From positions 248,001-312,000 of the forward strand of contig JBAMDO010000015.1 in NCBI GenBank assembly GCA_037074765.1: a stretch of 64,000 nt of DNA. The letters run 5' to 3'. How positions within the stretch are numbered: position 1 is the stretch's first letter; every line of letters starts with the position of its first letter. A program made the position numbers and the translations under genes. Shown piece after piece: positions 11,901 to 34,319 of this stretch. This stretch comes from Mansonella perstans (Eukaryota > Nematoda > Chromadorea > Rhabditida > Onchocercidae). Below the pieces are notes generated by a model, which saw nothing but the letters and a program-made list of their open reading frames with translations, had not been told where the DNA came from and searched no databases.

Positions 11901-14098
11901 GAATTACCCTTGGCAGATGCCTATTCCCGCCTACAACAGGAATAATAACGAAAAAATTGCTGAATGGCGAAGTATTCAATGGTCCAACAGCCTTTTGCCC
12001 ACACCTGTAATGCAACAAAATCCTTTATCCACGTGGGAAACATGGCAGGATAGTATTCACATGGGAGATAACTTGCAAAATAGTATTCAGAGTGGAGCAA
12101 ACAATCAGTGGGCGCAAAATGGATGGCAAGGACAAGGCCAACAGGAGCAGTTTTTGTCTCCGTATTCTCAAACATTGCAAGGAAGCATGGATCAGAACCA
12201 CTATCAGAACAGTAATGATTGGAACATTCAGAGGGTAAACACCGAAAATTACAAATAATTGCCTTGAAAATAGACTCGACTTTAAGTATGAAGCAAAACT
12301 TTCTGGCAAACGGATTGACCATTCAGGATCAATAAAATATCTAAATCTTTACTTGCTTGATAAGTTTTTATTGTATGGTATGATCCTTGAATCACTCACT
12401 CATTCCACAATAGCAAGCGAGCATGAACTAAAACTAACTCTGCTAGATGGCAACAGCAAATAAGTGATCTTTTGAATTACCTTCTTAATGTGCGGATCAT
12501 TTTCGGAAAACTCAGGCACTATTACTGTTGTGTAGAAAATTATTGCTATTACAAAAAAAAAAAAAAAAACTATGTAGAAAAGGAATTAATGCTTTTAACA
12601 TTTAAGAGGATTTAAGTAGAAATCGATTGTTTTAATTTTACTATTTAAATTTGTCAAACTACTTGTAAATAATTGTGAAGAAAGAGGCAGAAAGAAAGAA
12701 AAGTGATGATAAATACAATCTTTTTCAGGCAAATATTGCAGATAATTTGGATGGGAGAATGACTCAGGCTGTTTTCCCAAGTGATAACACTAACAATATT
12801 TACAATAATATTGCAAATGATTATTGGACACGATACTGGCGCAACATGAAACAGCAGTCACAGCAGCGGTCAATTGCAAACACTGGTCAATTATTAGAAG
12901 TGACGGAATCCGTAATGCAGCAAACACAAGATCGAAGTTCTGAGTCACAGCAGCGTGAGGTACATGAGGTAGCTTTTTTACTTCTGCTTGATAATTTCCG
13001 ATTTTCAGAATACTTTTATGATTAAGAATGTAGCACTGATTACTTCTGAAATTATTTGAACGCTTGCGAGAATTTCACATATTGTTTTGCGGTCAACAGA
13101 TTCGTACAAAGCGAAATATTAAGTTAAATCTCTGAAATATTAAGTTCTCGAAATATTAAGTTAAATCTCAATCATCTCAGACCTTACAGTCACAGACGGC
13201 TGGACAATTCCTAAATGAACTTGTAGATATTGTTTAACGATATTCTATATCAGTTTCATCAAAACTTCCATGCTATCTTACAGAAAAACACTGAAATTGC
13301 ACATTAGCCATTCTTGCATTGCAGATGCAATCACAAATCAATACGCTACCAAATGAAGCTTTTCAACAAAGTCCAAGTGTACCAATCATTTCCAGTGGGC
13401 TAGATGACAATGTATCCCGAACAGTTGCACCATTTGTTTTTGACAGTGAAAGCTGGAAAAAGACTGAAAATCTTGTAGTCAAACCAGTAGTAAGTACTAT
13501 ATTAGTAATACTGGCACTGAAGATATGCTGTGTTTGGCCGAGCAAATCTTGATGAGCCTAATTTCTGATCTTTACTTTTTTTTTATATTTCCAGACTGAT
13601 AACCAAGAGCAGCTGCCTTTGCTACATCAGGAACGACGACAACTACCAATACATTCAATTGAAGGTGACATAAATGGTAGCCGTGCTGGCTTGAAATTAA
13701 CTGATGATGACTTCAATAAGAATACAGTTATGGAGTTCTACAAAACATTTCTAAACAAAAAACTTAGATTAATAGTGAAGAAGAATGATAAAGTTTAAGT
13801 ATAATTCTTGGTATCATGCCTTGAATGATAAAGTTTAAGTATAATTCTTGGTATCATGCCTTGAAAATTTGGTCCATTATTGTCAACACTTAATTAGAGT
13901 ATTCTTTTAAATTCGAAGTCATATTCTGGTTGTACCAGAAAATTTTCTTGTACATGTTTAAATTTTTTTTTACTGGAAATGTTTCAGCAATCAGTACCAA
14001 TAAGCGATATCAGTCACGGATTATCAAATCCAATGCTATTTCAAGTCGATGATCCATCGTCGCTGTCTACTCATATGGATGGAAGTTTAGTTAAATAA
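8964..14098 (+). CDS. Predicted single-pass membrane protein with Gln/Asn-rich tail, unknown family
   Basis: I do not recognise this gene. Exons: 8964-9089, 9772-9872, 10271-10345, 10554-10701, 11050-11172, 11381-11514, 11694-12234, 12729-12968, 13325-13489, 13595-13792, 13988-14098. Every junction is GT-AG, phases are consistent throughout and the total is 653 aa. Residues about 45-62 (VMCVGALFFMLLSATIVS) form one hydrophobic segment. With no N-terminal signal peptide, this suggests a signal anchor with a 44-residue cytoplasmic head, followed by a short Cys-containing stretch (GCSYC). The rest is mostly low-complexity, very rich in Gln and Asn in the 180-codon exon at 11.7-12.2 kb, with repeated W/NS/Q motifs. 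A compact charged segment (exon at 11050) and the segment near 13.7 kb look more ordered. The ATG lies five bases after a likely trans-splice acceptor. The eighth exon has two in-frame donors 9 bp apart (ends 12959 or 12968). The tenth exon ends inside a 40-bp duplication. If its intron is retained, the protein stops two codons later. The exon chain is well supported; the function is unknown. Confidence 0.72.
13784..13863. repeat. Tandem duplication, two 40-bp copies, spanning an exon-intron junction
   Basis: Two adjacent 40-bp copies begin AATGATAAAGTTTAAGTATA at 13784 and 13824. The first copy contains the last codons of the tenth exon of the membrane-protein gene and its GTTTAAGT donor. 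The second copy repeats the donor 40 bp into the intron. A frame passing the first donor stops at once at TAA. Confidence 0.9.
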
Positions 14099-14794
14099 AT
14101 ACACAAAGATCAGTAATAACTGAGAATTGCAAACGACTCTATAAAATTATGTTTTTCTTTTGATGCCTTATTATTTTTAATTCTGGCCTCTGTGACTTTG
14201 CTAAATTATCATTTCGTTCGAAATAAATCCAGTTTTTCTGATTTTTTGATCTACTCACAGCTAAATCAAATCTCTTTTAAATTGGGAATGTTGCAGTACA
14301 AACTGTAGAGGCTGTTTTTAAATACAATATAATTTCCAGCATCACTCGTGGTATTTTATACATTAAGATTGTTGCTCTCCTTTTTCAGTTAAAAAAAAAA
14401 TTGATTTTTCTTCGGATTTGTAAAAAGACTAATTTGCAATTACTGAATGAAAAAAAGTATGGAGTAGTTCAAATTAGAAATATTTGTCGAATTTTATTCT
14501 GCTGCACTGCGCTGTAAATGCTTTACGGATGAAATATTTTCATTCTCAAAAGATGTAGTAAACCTTGCACATCAAGCTAAAGTAATGACCAAAAGGTCAC
14601 TTGAAGGCATCACAACACGACAGAATGTCTATGTTTGGAGAAAGTAGCGTGCAAACATTTTCGTTGTTGTAAGTTCTATCAACCAGCTGCGAGTAGTACA
14701 AGGCACAAAATTTTGAGGAAATTCACAATTTCAAATAATACTGGCCACATTTCCGAAAAGAAAACTTACTAAATATCATTGGAAAAAATTAAAT
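14099..14794. other. Intergenic between two convergent genes
   Basis: This 0.7-kb stretch separates the 3' ends of the plus-strand membrane-protein gene and the minus-strand ABC transporter. It must hold both 3' untranslated regions. AATAAA occurs at 14094-14099 (overlapping the plus-strand stop) and at 14222-14227. TTTATT at 14493-14498 reads AATAAA on the minus strand, about 300 bp past the transporter stop. No further gene is visible. Confidence 0.7.
14222..14227 (+). terminator. Candidate polyadenylation signal
   Basis: AATAAA lies 124 bp downstream of the stop codon of the plus-strand Gln/Asn-rich protein gene. A second copy at 14094-14099 overlaps the stop itself and is less likely to be used alone. 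Confidence 0.4.
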
Positions 14795-26444
<11,650 letters not shown>

Positions 26445-26469
26445 AACCAAACTGCTAAACTTCTTTTGA

Positions 26470-26480
26470 CTAAAAAAAAT
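26470..26480 (-). promoter_or_regulatory. Putative spliced-leader trans-splice acceptor
   Basis: On the minus strand a run of eight T followed by AG ends 26 bp upstream of the proposed first ATG (26444) of the ABC transporter. I found no coding exon upstream that would pair with it. It would give a mature 5' untranslated region of 25 nt. This is inferred from consensus and position. Confidence 0.4.
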
Positions 26481-26620
26481 TTGATTAAATATAAAAGAAG
26501 AAAGACATGATTTCAATATTATTAAATGTATTATAGTAATGGAGTGGTACGGTAAACTGATAATGGAAGACAGAATAGCGAGGAAATGAAGAATAGTGGA
26601 ATGAGAATTACTGAAATTGT

Positions 26621-26720
26621 GAAAAATATTTTTCATGCAGTCTGTACGAGATGGAAAATTAAAAAAAAAATGAACTGAAATGGAAAATATTTTCATGCAG
26701 TCTGTACGAGATGGAAAATT
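26621..26720. repeat. Direct repeat, 60-bp period
   Basis: The block TTTTCATGCAGTCTGTACGA with the following ATGGAAAATT occurs twice, 60 bp apart. It ends near 26660 and 26720, and an A-rich stretch separates the copies. It lies about 180-280 bp upstream of the proposed transporter start codon, so it could fall in its promoter region. Confidence 0.85.
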
Positions 26721-27491
26721 ATTCTTTTATTTTCCTGAAAAGTTCTGTAAAATTCTGTAAAAAAATAATCCCTACCCCTTCCCCCCACATTTCAGATAAA
26801 TAGCTTGCATGCAGAACATTTTAATTTATTTTAATTATATTTAAAATTGGTGGTATTTAAAATTGAAAGAGCTTAATTCATATAACAATTTGAGGTCTGA
26901 CTAGTTTAATTTATTGTTGACCACTATGCTGTAGTATTCATAACTAGCAAAAGTAACTCAAAAGCATAACATTTTTGCTTTTTAAGCATAACCACAACGA
27001 GTGCCATAATTCACTTATTAAGATTTGAGGAGAAAGAGCAAATTTCATGAAGCGGCAAATGTCACATCAAAAATAAAATATTACAGCAAATGAGTGAACG
27101 TCACAAGATTTGTTAGTTTTAGAACTAAAAATGGACAGATCGAACATGCAGTGATTTTCATGAAAACAGTAATGTCACTGATAAGAGTCTGTAAAATTGA
27201 TAATAGCAATGTTTGCAATCACTAGCTTGCCAAAATATTATTTTTTCGTAGGAAAGATTTTAAAAACTTATTTATAAGCTAACACCTATAATATCATACT
27301 GTTATAAAGTATTTTGTGACTATTTTGCTAATTTAAATTTCTATTCTTATATGCAAAATAAAATAACCAATTAATAAATTTGAAAAATTGCTTAGGACTG
27401 AAATTTCTAAACTATCTGATCCAGTAACATATTTTTTGATTTAGAAATGCTCAATGTGTACATTTTGAGATGTTTACTGTAGATATGAATA

Positions 27492-27515
27492 GAATAGTAT
27501 TCTATAATACTATTC
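27492..27515. repeat. Perfect inverted repeat, 10-bp arms and 4-base loop
   Basis: GAATAGTATT, then CTAT, then AATACTATTC. The arms are exact reverse complements and could form a short hairpin, or serve as a palindromic protein-binding site. In such AT-rich sequence a chance origin is possible. Confidence 0.7.
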
Positions 27516-29222
27516 AATGATAAATGAATACTGTTATTCAATAGTAAGTGAATCATCATTCCTGATACTGACAAATATCAAAGAGCTTAACACATAAAAA
27601 TAAATGATCGGCTGCGTTGAATCAACAATCAGGTAAATACGGTCGCGGAGGAAAATTGATTTAATCTTTCAGTTCTTTGATCGCAACATAATAATTTTCT
27701 TAGTTTTGTGATCAAGCGGTCATGAAAAAATAATCAAGCATTTAATCGATTAACTGCCAACATTGAAAATTTAATAATAACAGTGTTAGTACATTTACAA
27801 AATTTTTTTTTCTTCACAGACATATTATCCTATTTTTACACAAGTGTTAGAGAAGAAGAAACAGATGTTACAGATAATTTCTTACAGATAGGTTTGCAGT
27901 AAAGTTACAGAAATGAATCTGCTCTCTTGTGTCACAAGTGCAGAATAGTAAATTACTGATCAAAAAACTGTAAGACAAATTGAATTTTTCCTTTTTGCAA
28001 TAAAGTTTGTCTATTTTTCATCTTCAAAGCAATCATTCACTTGCAAAAGTTCAAAAATTTGTGCAACTATTTTTTAATAAGGTAATGACAGTTTTTTTAT
28101 TTGCAAAGTAATGAAAGCAGTTTAAATGAAAAGTGTTGGTTCCTTTGTATATATTTTCAATGAAAGGTAAATGTGAACGAAATGAGAGATCATAACCACT
28201 AGCTAATTGTCACATAATCAAGTGACAATAACTTCAGATGGACCAAAGGTTGAATATCACCGTGCTGGAAATGTACCGATCCGAATCATATTTCAGCAGA
28301 TTAAGGATAACTTCATTAGCAAGAGATATTTAATTAAAATGATTGATAAGCAAATTTAAAAAAAATAACAATACCATTTTTTATTTGATTCTTATTCTGC
28401 CAAAATACTATTTTGATTGAATCATAATTCTACTATGGCAGTAATTATGAAAATATTACGTGATTTTACTGAAGTTTATTGCTTTAAATTTCGATATTAT
28501 GCTGGGCCGAATTGGTTTTCGACTTCTTTGGTGAGCTAATTTATATCATTGAACTTTAGCAACTAGAGTTAAATACTATGATAAGATCAGGGACATTCTG
28601 TTTCATGTATAATAAATCATAATCAAACTTTTACTTCGTTTCAAGTATGAACAATTACAAGGTGAAAATATCCAGAATATATCAAATCAGATCGATTAAT
28701 TTTCCTTATTAAGCAATGAAAATTTACTAATTACATACAAGGAAGTATTCGCACCATTTAAAATAATGTCGAAATGAATCCTTTACAGATTATAAGAAGT
28801 CTAACCAAAATAAATTAGTACCTAAGCTATGTGAATGGGAAAATATAGGAAAAACAACCAATTAACAACCATTAGTCAATTAATGTTAAACTTAGGTAAG
28901 AGTCTCGAATCAATGGAAATCTAATTGAAAATATCATTCGATTACTGATATTCGTTTTTCAGAGCATGCTTCGCTTCAAAAGAGTGTGGTTGCTTCTTTT
29001 GAGAGTCTTGTTTTAAATTCAAAGCTTTCCCAATAAAAGTTGAACGAAAGCAAAGATACTTTTGTCTCAGTCACGATAATGAAAATTACATGAAGTACTG
29101 TTAATTTTCATAATTAACCTTACCAGGAATTTCCCGCTATTTGTTGGCTCCCATTTTAAACAGAAATGTTAAACAATTTCCTCATTTGTAGGAGATTTTG
29201 GAAATGTTAGTGTTGAAAACTA

Positions 29223-29228
29223 TTTATT
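29223..29228 (-). terminator. Candidate polyadenylation signal
   Basis: TTTATT here reads AATAAA on the minus strand, 41 bp past the stop codon of the LURAP1-like gene. That is a suitable distance for its poly(A) signal. Confidence 0.55.
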
Positions 29229-29268
29229 TTCTCAAAAAAACTTATAAAAAAAACTGGCCAACAAATTA

Positions 29269-32200
29269 TTAAGATTTTTCGTCTTTTAAAAAAGGGCTTA
29301 AACTATCGGCAGAGGAATTGCTGCAACTTTCATCACGAATGCCACTGTCAATGCTACCACTGGAAATGCGGCTGTCTGTGGTACCAAATGTTTGTTTCAT
29401 AGTTACTGCTGCTGATGGAGCTCGCAGTTGAAATGGTTTAGTTTGGTACGGCGAAGGAGAAGTGACAACTACAATCGATGAATGATCTCTTCTTGACTTC
29501 AAATCATTTCCGGTCTGCGATGAATTTTCCACCAATTCATGTTGTTGTTGTTGTTGCTGATTAAACTGGCCGCAGCGCTGCGACAATCGTGACAATCGGC
29601 GATGCTAACAATTGAAAATTGAAACGTTCCAGAAAATTTGAAGAGAAAAAAGAATGAAAAGTTGCGGTTTTTGGAAAGGACTTCTTCATAAATATCATTA
29701 CCTCTTATGTGTAGTTTCCTTTAAAATTTAAATGAACTTACAAGTGTAATTCATTCTTAGTTTCCGCTAGATTGATTTGTTTGAAAGCAGCCAAATCTGA
29801 AGGGAATGTGCAAATATTTAGGAAGAAAGTTTAAAAGCGATACCAGTTTTTCATTTCTCGACATTCGATTGCTACTTCTTGGCGGGATTGGTATGCGAAG
29901 GACAGAATTTTTGCGAGAAAAGTATTGCTTGCTTCGATTTTCCTTCGGTTCATCATCGACGTACAAATTAGTAATTGCTGATATCGAATCACCGAGTGTT
30001 GTTTTCACTGTATCATTGGAATACCAGTCCTAAATTTTAAGAAATGGATCAATCACTTCAGAAGGAAACTGTTCGTTTTCAGCATATTATGCAGACTTTT
30101 TCTTTTGTTCATCAGAAAAATCAAAGGTGTACCAGTGATTAATAATTCTTAATCATTTTTGAAGCGCTTTATGATTTTTCAAAATAGCTTCATTTGCTAA
30201 CAAATTTATATCTGTGACAAGCAGTTAGGCTAATTTTGAAAAGACTTCTGACGAAGTTTACACTCTTCACTATTAGTTCTTTGCTCACTATATCTGTTCA
30301 TTGCTTGATTAAGAATGAAAGGACAGCAACAACAGCTAGCAGTGGTCTTTCTGTATGAAATACGATTAGTTTAATTTATCTATCTCTTGCAAACCTCATC
30401 CTCATCGTTAGCATTTTCTTCCTCCAACGAATTCAAAGACAGTCGACTACAGCGACAAGCTTGGCTTTTTAATTCTTGAATGGAATCCCCAAGTGCTAAT
30501 AGTTGTTGCAGCAAGCGAACGTCATTTTCCATCAGGGAGATCTGCAACGATTAAGATTAAATTAACAACTTAATTCATAATGAAAAAATGAAAATTTGCA
30601 AAAATTTGAACACAAGATGAAATGTTTAATTTATAGTTTATTGATCGAACGTTAATTTAATTATTCATTTCAATATTATTTGTATTATCAAATTCGATCT
30701 CGTCCTACTTCTGTTATCGTTGTTTGAACAGGAAGAAATGAGGATAAGGTAAAATATGCTTTGAGATGCATGATAATATGCATTGTTATCAATATGCTCT
30801 ATTTACAACAGCAGTAATACAATAAAAGCGTTTAGCAGTTCAACTCATCTTCGTCTCAGAAGTTCTTCACTTCTACTTTAAAATTTAAAAGTATTTTTCG
30901 TCACATTATTCATTATTTAATTTATCATCAGAGAGATAATCCTGTTATGAATTTCATGTTCAAAATTAAAGGTGCAGAAGAAAACTTATTTAGTTCCCTC
31001 TTTTTTCTCTCTTAGATTTTGTCTTCTAAAGAAATATTATCTGCTAATTATAGCAATGATTTATTTTCATCTCAATTCAAAATTCTTTCATACAAAATGA
31101 ATTACTCGACAAGCATTGTACTATGCGTCCCAATTTAATTTCTTCTCTCCCTTTTGCTTCCGCACTCGTATCTCATCCTCTTTTAAATATTAAATTGTGC
31201 CAAGCTATATTTGTGACCTTTAGAGTTCAATGAAATGGAACAATTGATACTTGTATATTTGCCAATCCCTAGCCAAATAGATGAAAAGAGAACAATTAGA
31301 TGAGGAAAAAAGGAATAGAGAACGAAAAATAGATTCTAAAGGCAAATTCTCTCCAGCATAAATCTTTGTTATTTAAATTGCCAATGAGTTATCCATATGT
31401 TTTAACAGTAATAATCAATGTCAACAGTAGGCATGAATGAGGAGTGGTAAGAGGAATAAAGTGACAAGCTGTGACTGGGGAAATTTTCATATTTGCATTT
31501 TGAGGCATTACAAAGTGAATGTTTACATCTGTAACATATAATACAGGAAACAGTTGACAACAACTGATATCTGTGATAGCAATCTCAACACTTACAACAA
31601 TACATATTTTAGTGGTCAATTATTTGTTGTAGTTTAATTGAGCAAATTAAATATACTTACAGTTACTGCTAGTTACGATCATCTCTGCTATATTCCGCAA
31701 ACACTTTGGATAAAAAACATTACTTATTCAGCTTTGTATGATACAGTCTAAATGTCTTTAGATTCAATATTATACGGGAAAACTGAAAAGGAAAAGAAAA
31801 AAGTTAAAGATTAAGCATCATTTTGACCATAATTAGGTTATACTCTTCCATACTTTCAGTTACTAATATTTTGATTATTTTAATATCTTCTATTCTTATT
31901 GTGATGTTACTTTATTTTCCTCGAGAACTAGCTCAGAAATGTCCAAAGAAAATTATATAGTGATTATTGATAGATCAAAAAATTATATATTAAAACAAAG
32001 TAGGGTTTACAGGGAATTTCAGTGGTTGTAATTACCAAAATAGAATTAATAAAAACTCCACCAAATTTTTCTAAAAAAAACTAGATTTCCGCACTTTGAA
32101 ATTAGAATAAATGAGATTTAAGATCAAACTGTTTTTATCAGTCTTAAAAGTTTTTGTTAGAAATAGGCTTCATGATAAGTTAATACTTAAACAGCCGAGT

Positions 32201-34319
32201 CTGTTGGGTACATTAGCCTTCATCTAAGCACAAAATATTGTTAATAGGCCTTGATTAGAATGTCACGCGTTGTTCATATGGACCAGCATTCAGTGATCGT
32301 TTATTTGCAGTCTGAAAATCGCTTCGTTGTTTCTCTGCTACAGATCATCAAAAAATCCTGCAACAATTCACTTCCTGTCTTGTTTCCAGCTGGTAATTGC
32401 CCATTCATTTCTCAGCTGGGTAAATTGCGGTAATAAAATGACAGGTAACCTTGGACGGGCAATCATTGTTTGTTGGGAATGTGTCACTGTGATTAGTGAT
32501 TCATAATTATAAACATTGCCGAGCAAGAAGAGAACTGTACTAATTACGTCTGATAAGCGTCAAAAGTTACTAGTGAATGAATGAATAAATGTTTTTTACG
32601 TTTATCTTCAACTCAAAGTTCGCAAGGATAAATCGAAGTGAGCATTTGTTTGTTTCAAACTTTGCGTATTTGTCAACAGCGAAATAATTCAGATAATGAA
32701 GCTCTGAGATCAGCTGAGATGAATTGATTAATCTATCAGAAGCTACTGGTGAGTTCATCTCTGCTATTTAGAGGTATAAAGTTAATTATTTTTTCTTGTA
32801 CATTTCAAACTTGTTTTATATTTAAAATAAATTTATACACAATTGATTGTAAATAAATTATAGAACACTTTGTATTTCGTTGTCATTAATTATTTCTGAT
32901 AAAACTATGCTTGCTAACACGAGAAATGCGCAAAAAATTTATTAAAACGATGAAATTTCCTCTCTGATATCTTCATATTGCTTGTAATTTTTTTTAACAT
33001 ATTTAGCAGAAAGAAGGCATTGATCTGCAAAACTAAAAGTTTATCGGAATTCTCTTGAAGTTCTTATCCTTATTCTTATCCTTCAAAATAAAAACTAAGC
33101 TCAGGTCATTAATGTAAATTTGATCATTAATGATCGAACTCTTCATTAAACGAAATTATTTCTGAAATTTCTAGCAAAGTTCAGATAATATCTTATTATT
33201 GAGTATTCAACATGTAGTAATTTAAATCAGCACCAAAAGGTTATATTAAATGTGAAGGTGTGAAAATTGCGCAGTTTTGTTTCTTAAAGGATGACAACTA
33301 CGCCTGGTGTTTGGGCAGCCAATAAGAGATTAGCATAAATAAAAAATGAGTAAAAAAATAATCTTAGGTTTTTATACTCAGATATGTGCAGTACACTGTC
33401 AATTCAGTATTGAAACTTCGAATTATTGACAAATGCATACGAATTAAAAATCCAAAAATTAATCGATAGCTATTTTTTTTTAACGCTAAAGGAATCTGAG
33501 ATTGGCACATTTTGTAAATTTTTCTTTACAAATGCTTCTCAGCAAAGAAAATGAAAAAAGTTAATAAATCTAGCTGATACTTCTATTACTCAATGTTCTT
33601 ATAGTAATAAAACAATTCAAGGATGCTTAAAATTTTAGATACTAAACTTTTACCATTTTTTCGCGCAAAAGATCGAAGTTTCTTTGTCCGCCTCGATTAA
33701 AATCACCACAATCATTATCATTATTAACAGCTGTCATCGTGGCTCTTGTCATCATTAAATCAGGCTTCTTTGTTGATAATATTGAGGACTGAGATGGCAG
33801 AATAGATAAGGGAGTAGTCAGAAAGGAATATGGTAATGAATATGAGGAGGATGATGACAAATGGCGATTGTCGTTACCTCCATTATCAGTTTGCACAAAG
33901 TTAGGTGTGCATTTCCGGCTGTTCTCGAACCATGAACTAGCGATTGGTGAAGATTTTGATGAATTCGTTTCAGCTGTGGAAGACTGAACATTTATAGAAA
34001 AAACTCCTGTAGATCCGAAAAGAGAGGTATCTGTTATGGGGGTTTTTGATCTAGGACAAAATATATTTGTTCCTGAACAGAAAGGAGCTGTCTCTGACTT
34101 GACAGAATTAAGGACAGCATTTTCAGAGCACCTAGAAAACATTATGCCACCACTATGAGATGCAAGAAATTCTGATCCTTTTAGATCAGAACCAGAACTT
34201 GCAAATGGGTAAAGGACTTCATCGTCCAGATTACAAAAACTTTTCGTCTTTTTACAACGTTCCAAACGCTTCAAACGATTGGCACAAAATCGCCGATAAT
34301 CCGCCAAATTATCGTCCAT
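29269..34319 (-). CDS. LURAP1-like leucine-rich adaptor protein
   Basis: Exons 34319-33654, 30541-30395, 30029-29844 and 29604-29269 join in phase 0 to give 444 aa. Exon 1 (222 aa) starts MDDNLADYRRFCANRLKRLE, a basic amphipathic-looking start, and is otherwise Ser-rich and probably disordered. The junction of exons 1 and 2 builds LLREKMISLMENDVRLLQQL (about residues 216-235), continuing LALGDSIQEL. This resembles the conserved core of vertebrate LURAP1/LURAP1L, where 'LRxxDVKxLxQLxxLNEGIE' is typical. Vertebrate LURAP1 links the kinase MRCK to MYO18A in actomyosin flow, and nothing in the sequence tests that role here. Exon 3 has the conserved-looking NSVLRIPIPP stretch, and exon 4 has six consecutive Gln and a Ser-rich C-terminus (GSIDSGIRDESCSNSSADSL). 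An in-frame Met 13 codons further upstream (34358) is an alternative start. I preferred 34319 because the context is aaaATGG and the sequence after it looks more structured. Intron 1 is 3.1 kb. The exon chain is firm; the family assignment is moderate and from memory. Confidence 0.68.
30542..33653 (-). other. Large intron 1 of the LURAP1-like gene
   Basis: This 3.1-kb intron has GTAAAAG at its 5' end and TCGTTGCAG at its 3' end. I see no supported exon or nested gene inside on either strand; the open frames are short and compositionally biased. Its size makes it a reasonable place for regulatory elements, but none is recognisable. Confidence 0.55.

Larger units (their letters stand above)
26483..29268. 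other. Intergenic between two minus-strand genes
   Basis: No gene is recognised. This lies upstream of the ABC transporter and downstream of the LURAP1-like gene, so it probably carries the transporter promoter. It holds a 60-bp-period duplication (26621-26720) and a perfect 10-bp-arm inverted repeat (27492-27515). The remainder is AT-rich with dense stops. Confidence 0.6.

Noticed and set aside
11921..12322. Minus-strand open frame of 133 codons
   Set aside because: Antisense to the Gln/Asn-rich exon, where CAG/CAA-rich coding leaves the opposite strand open. No independent support.
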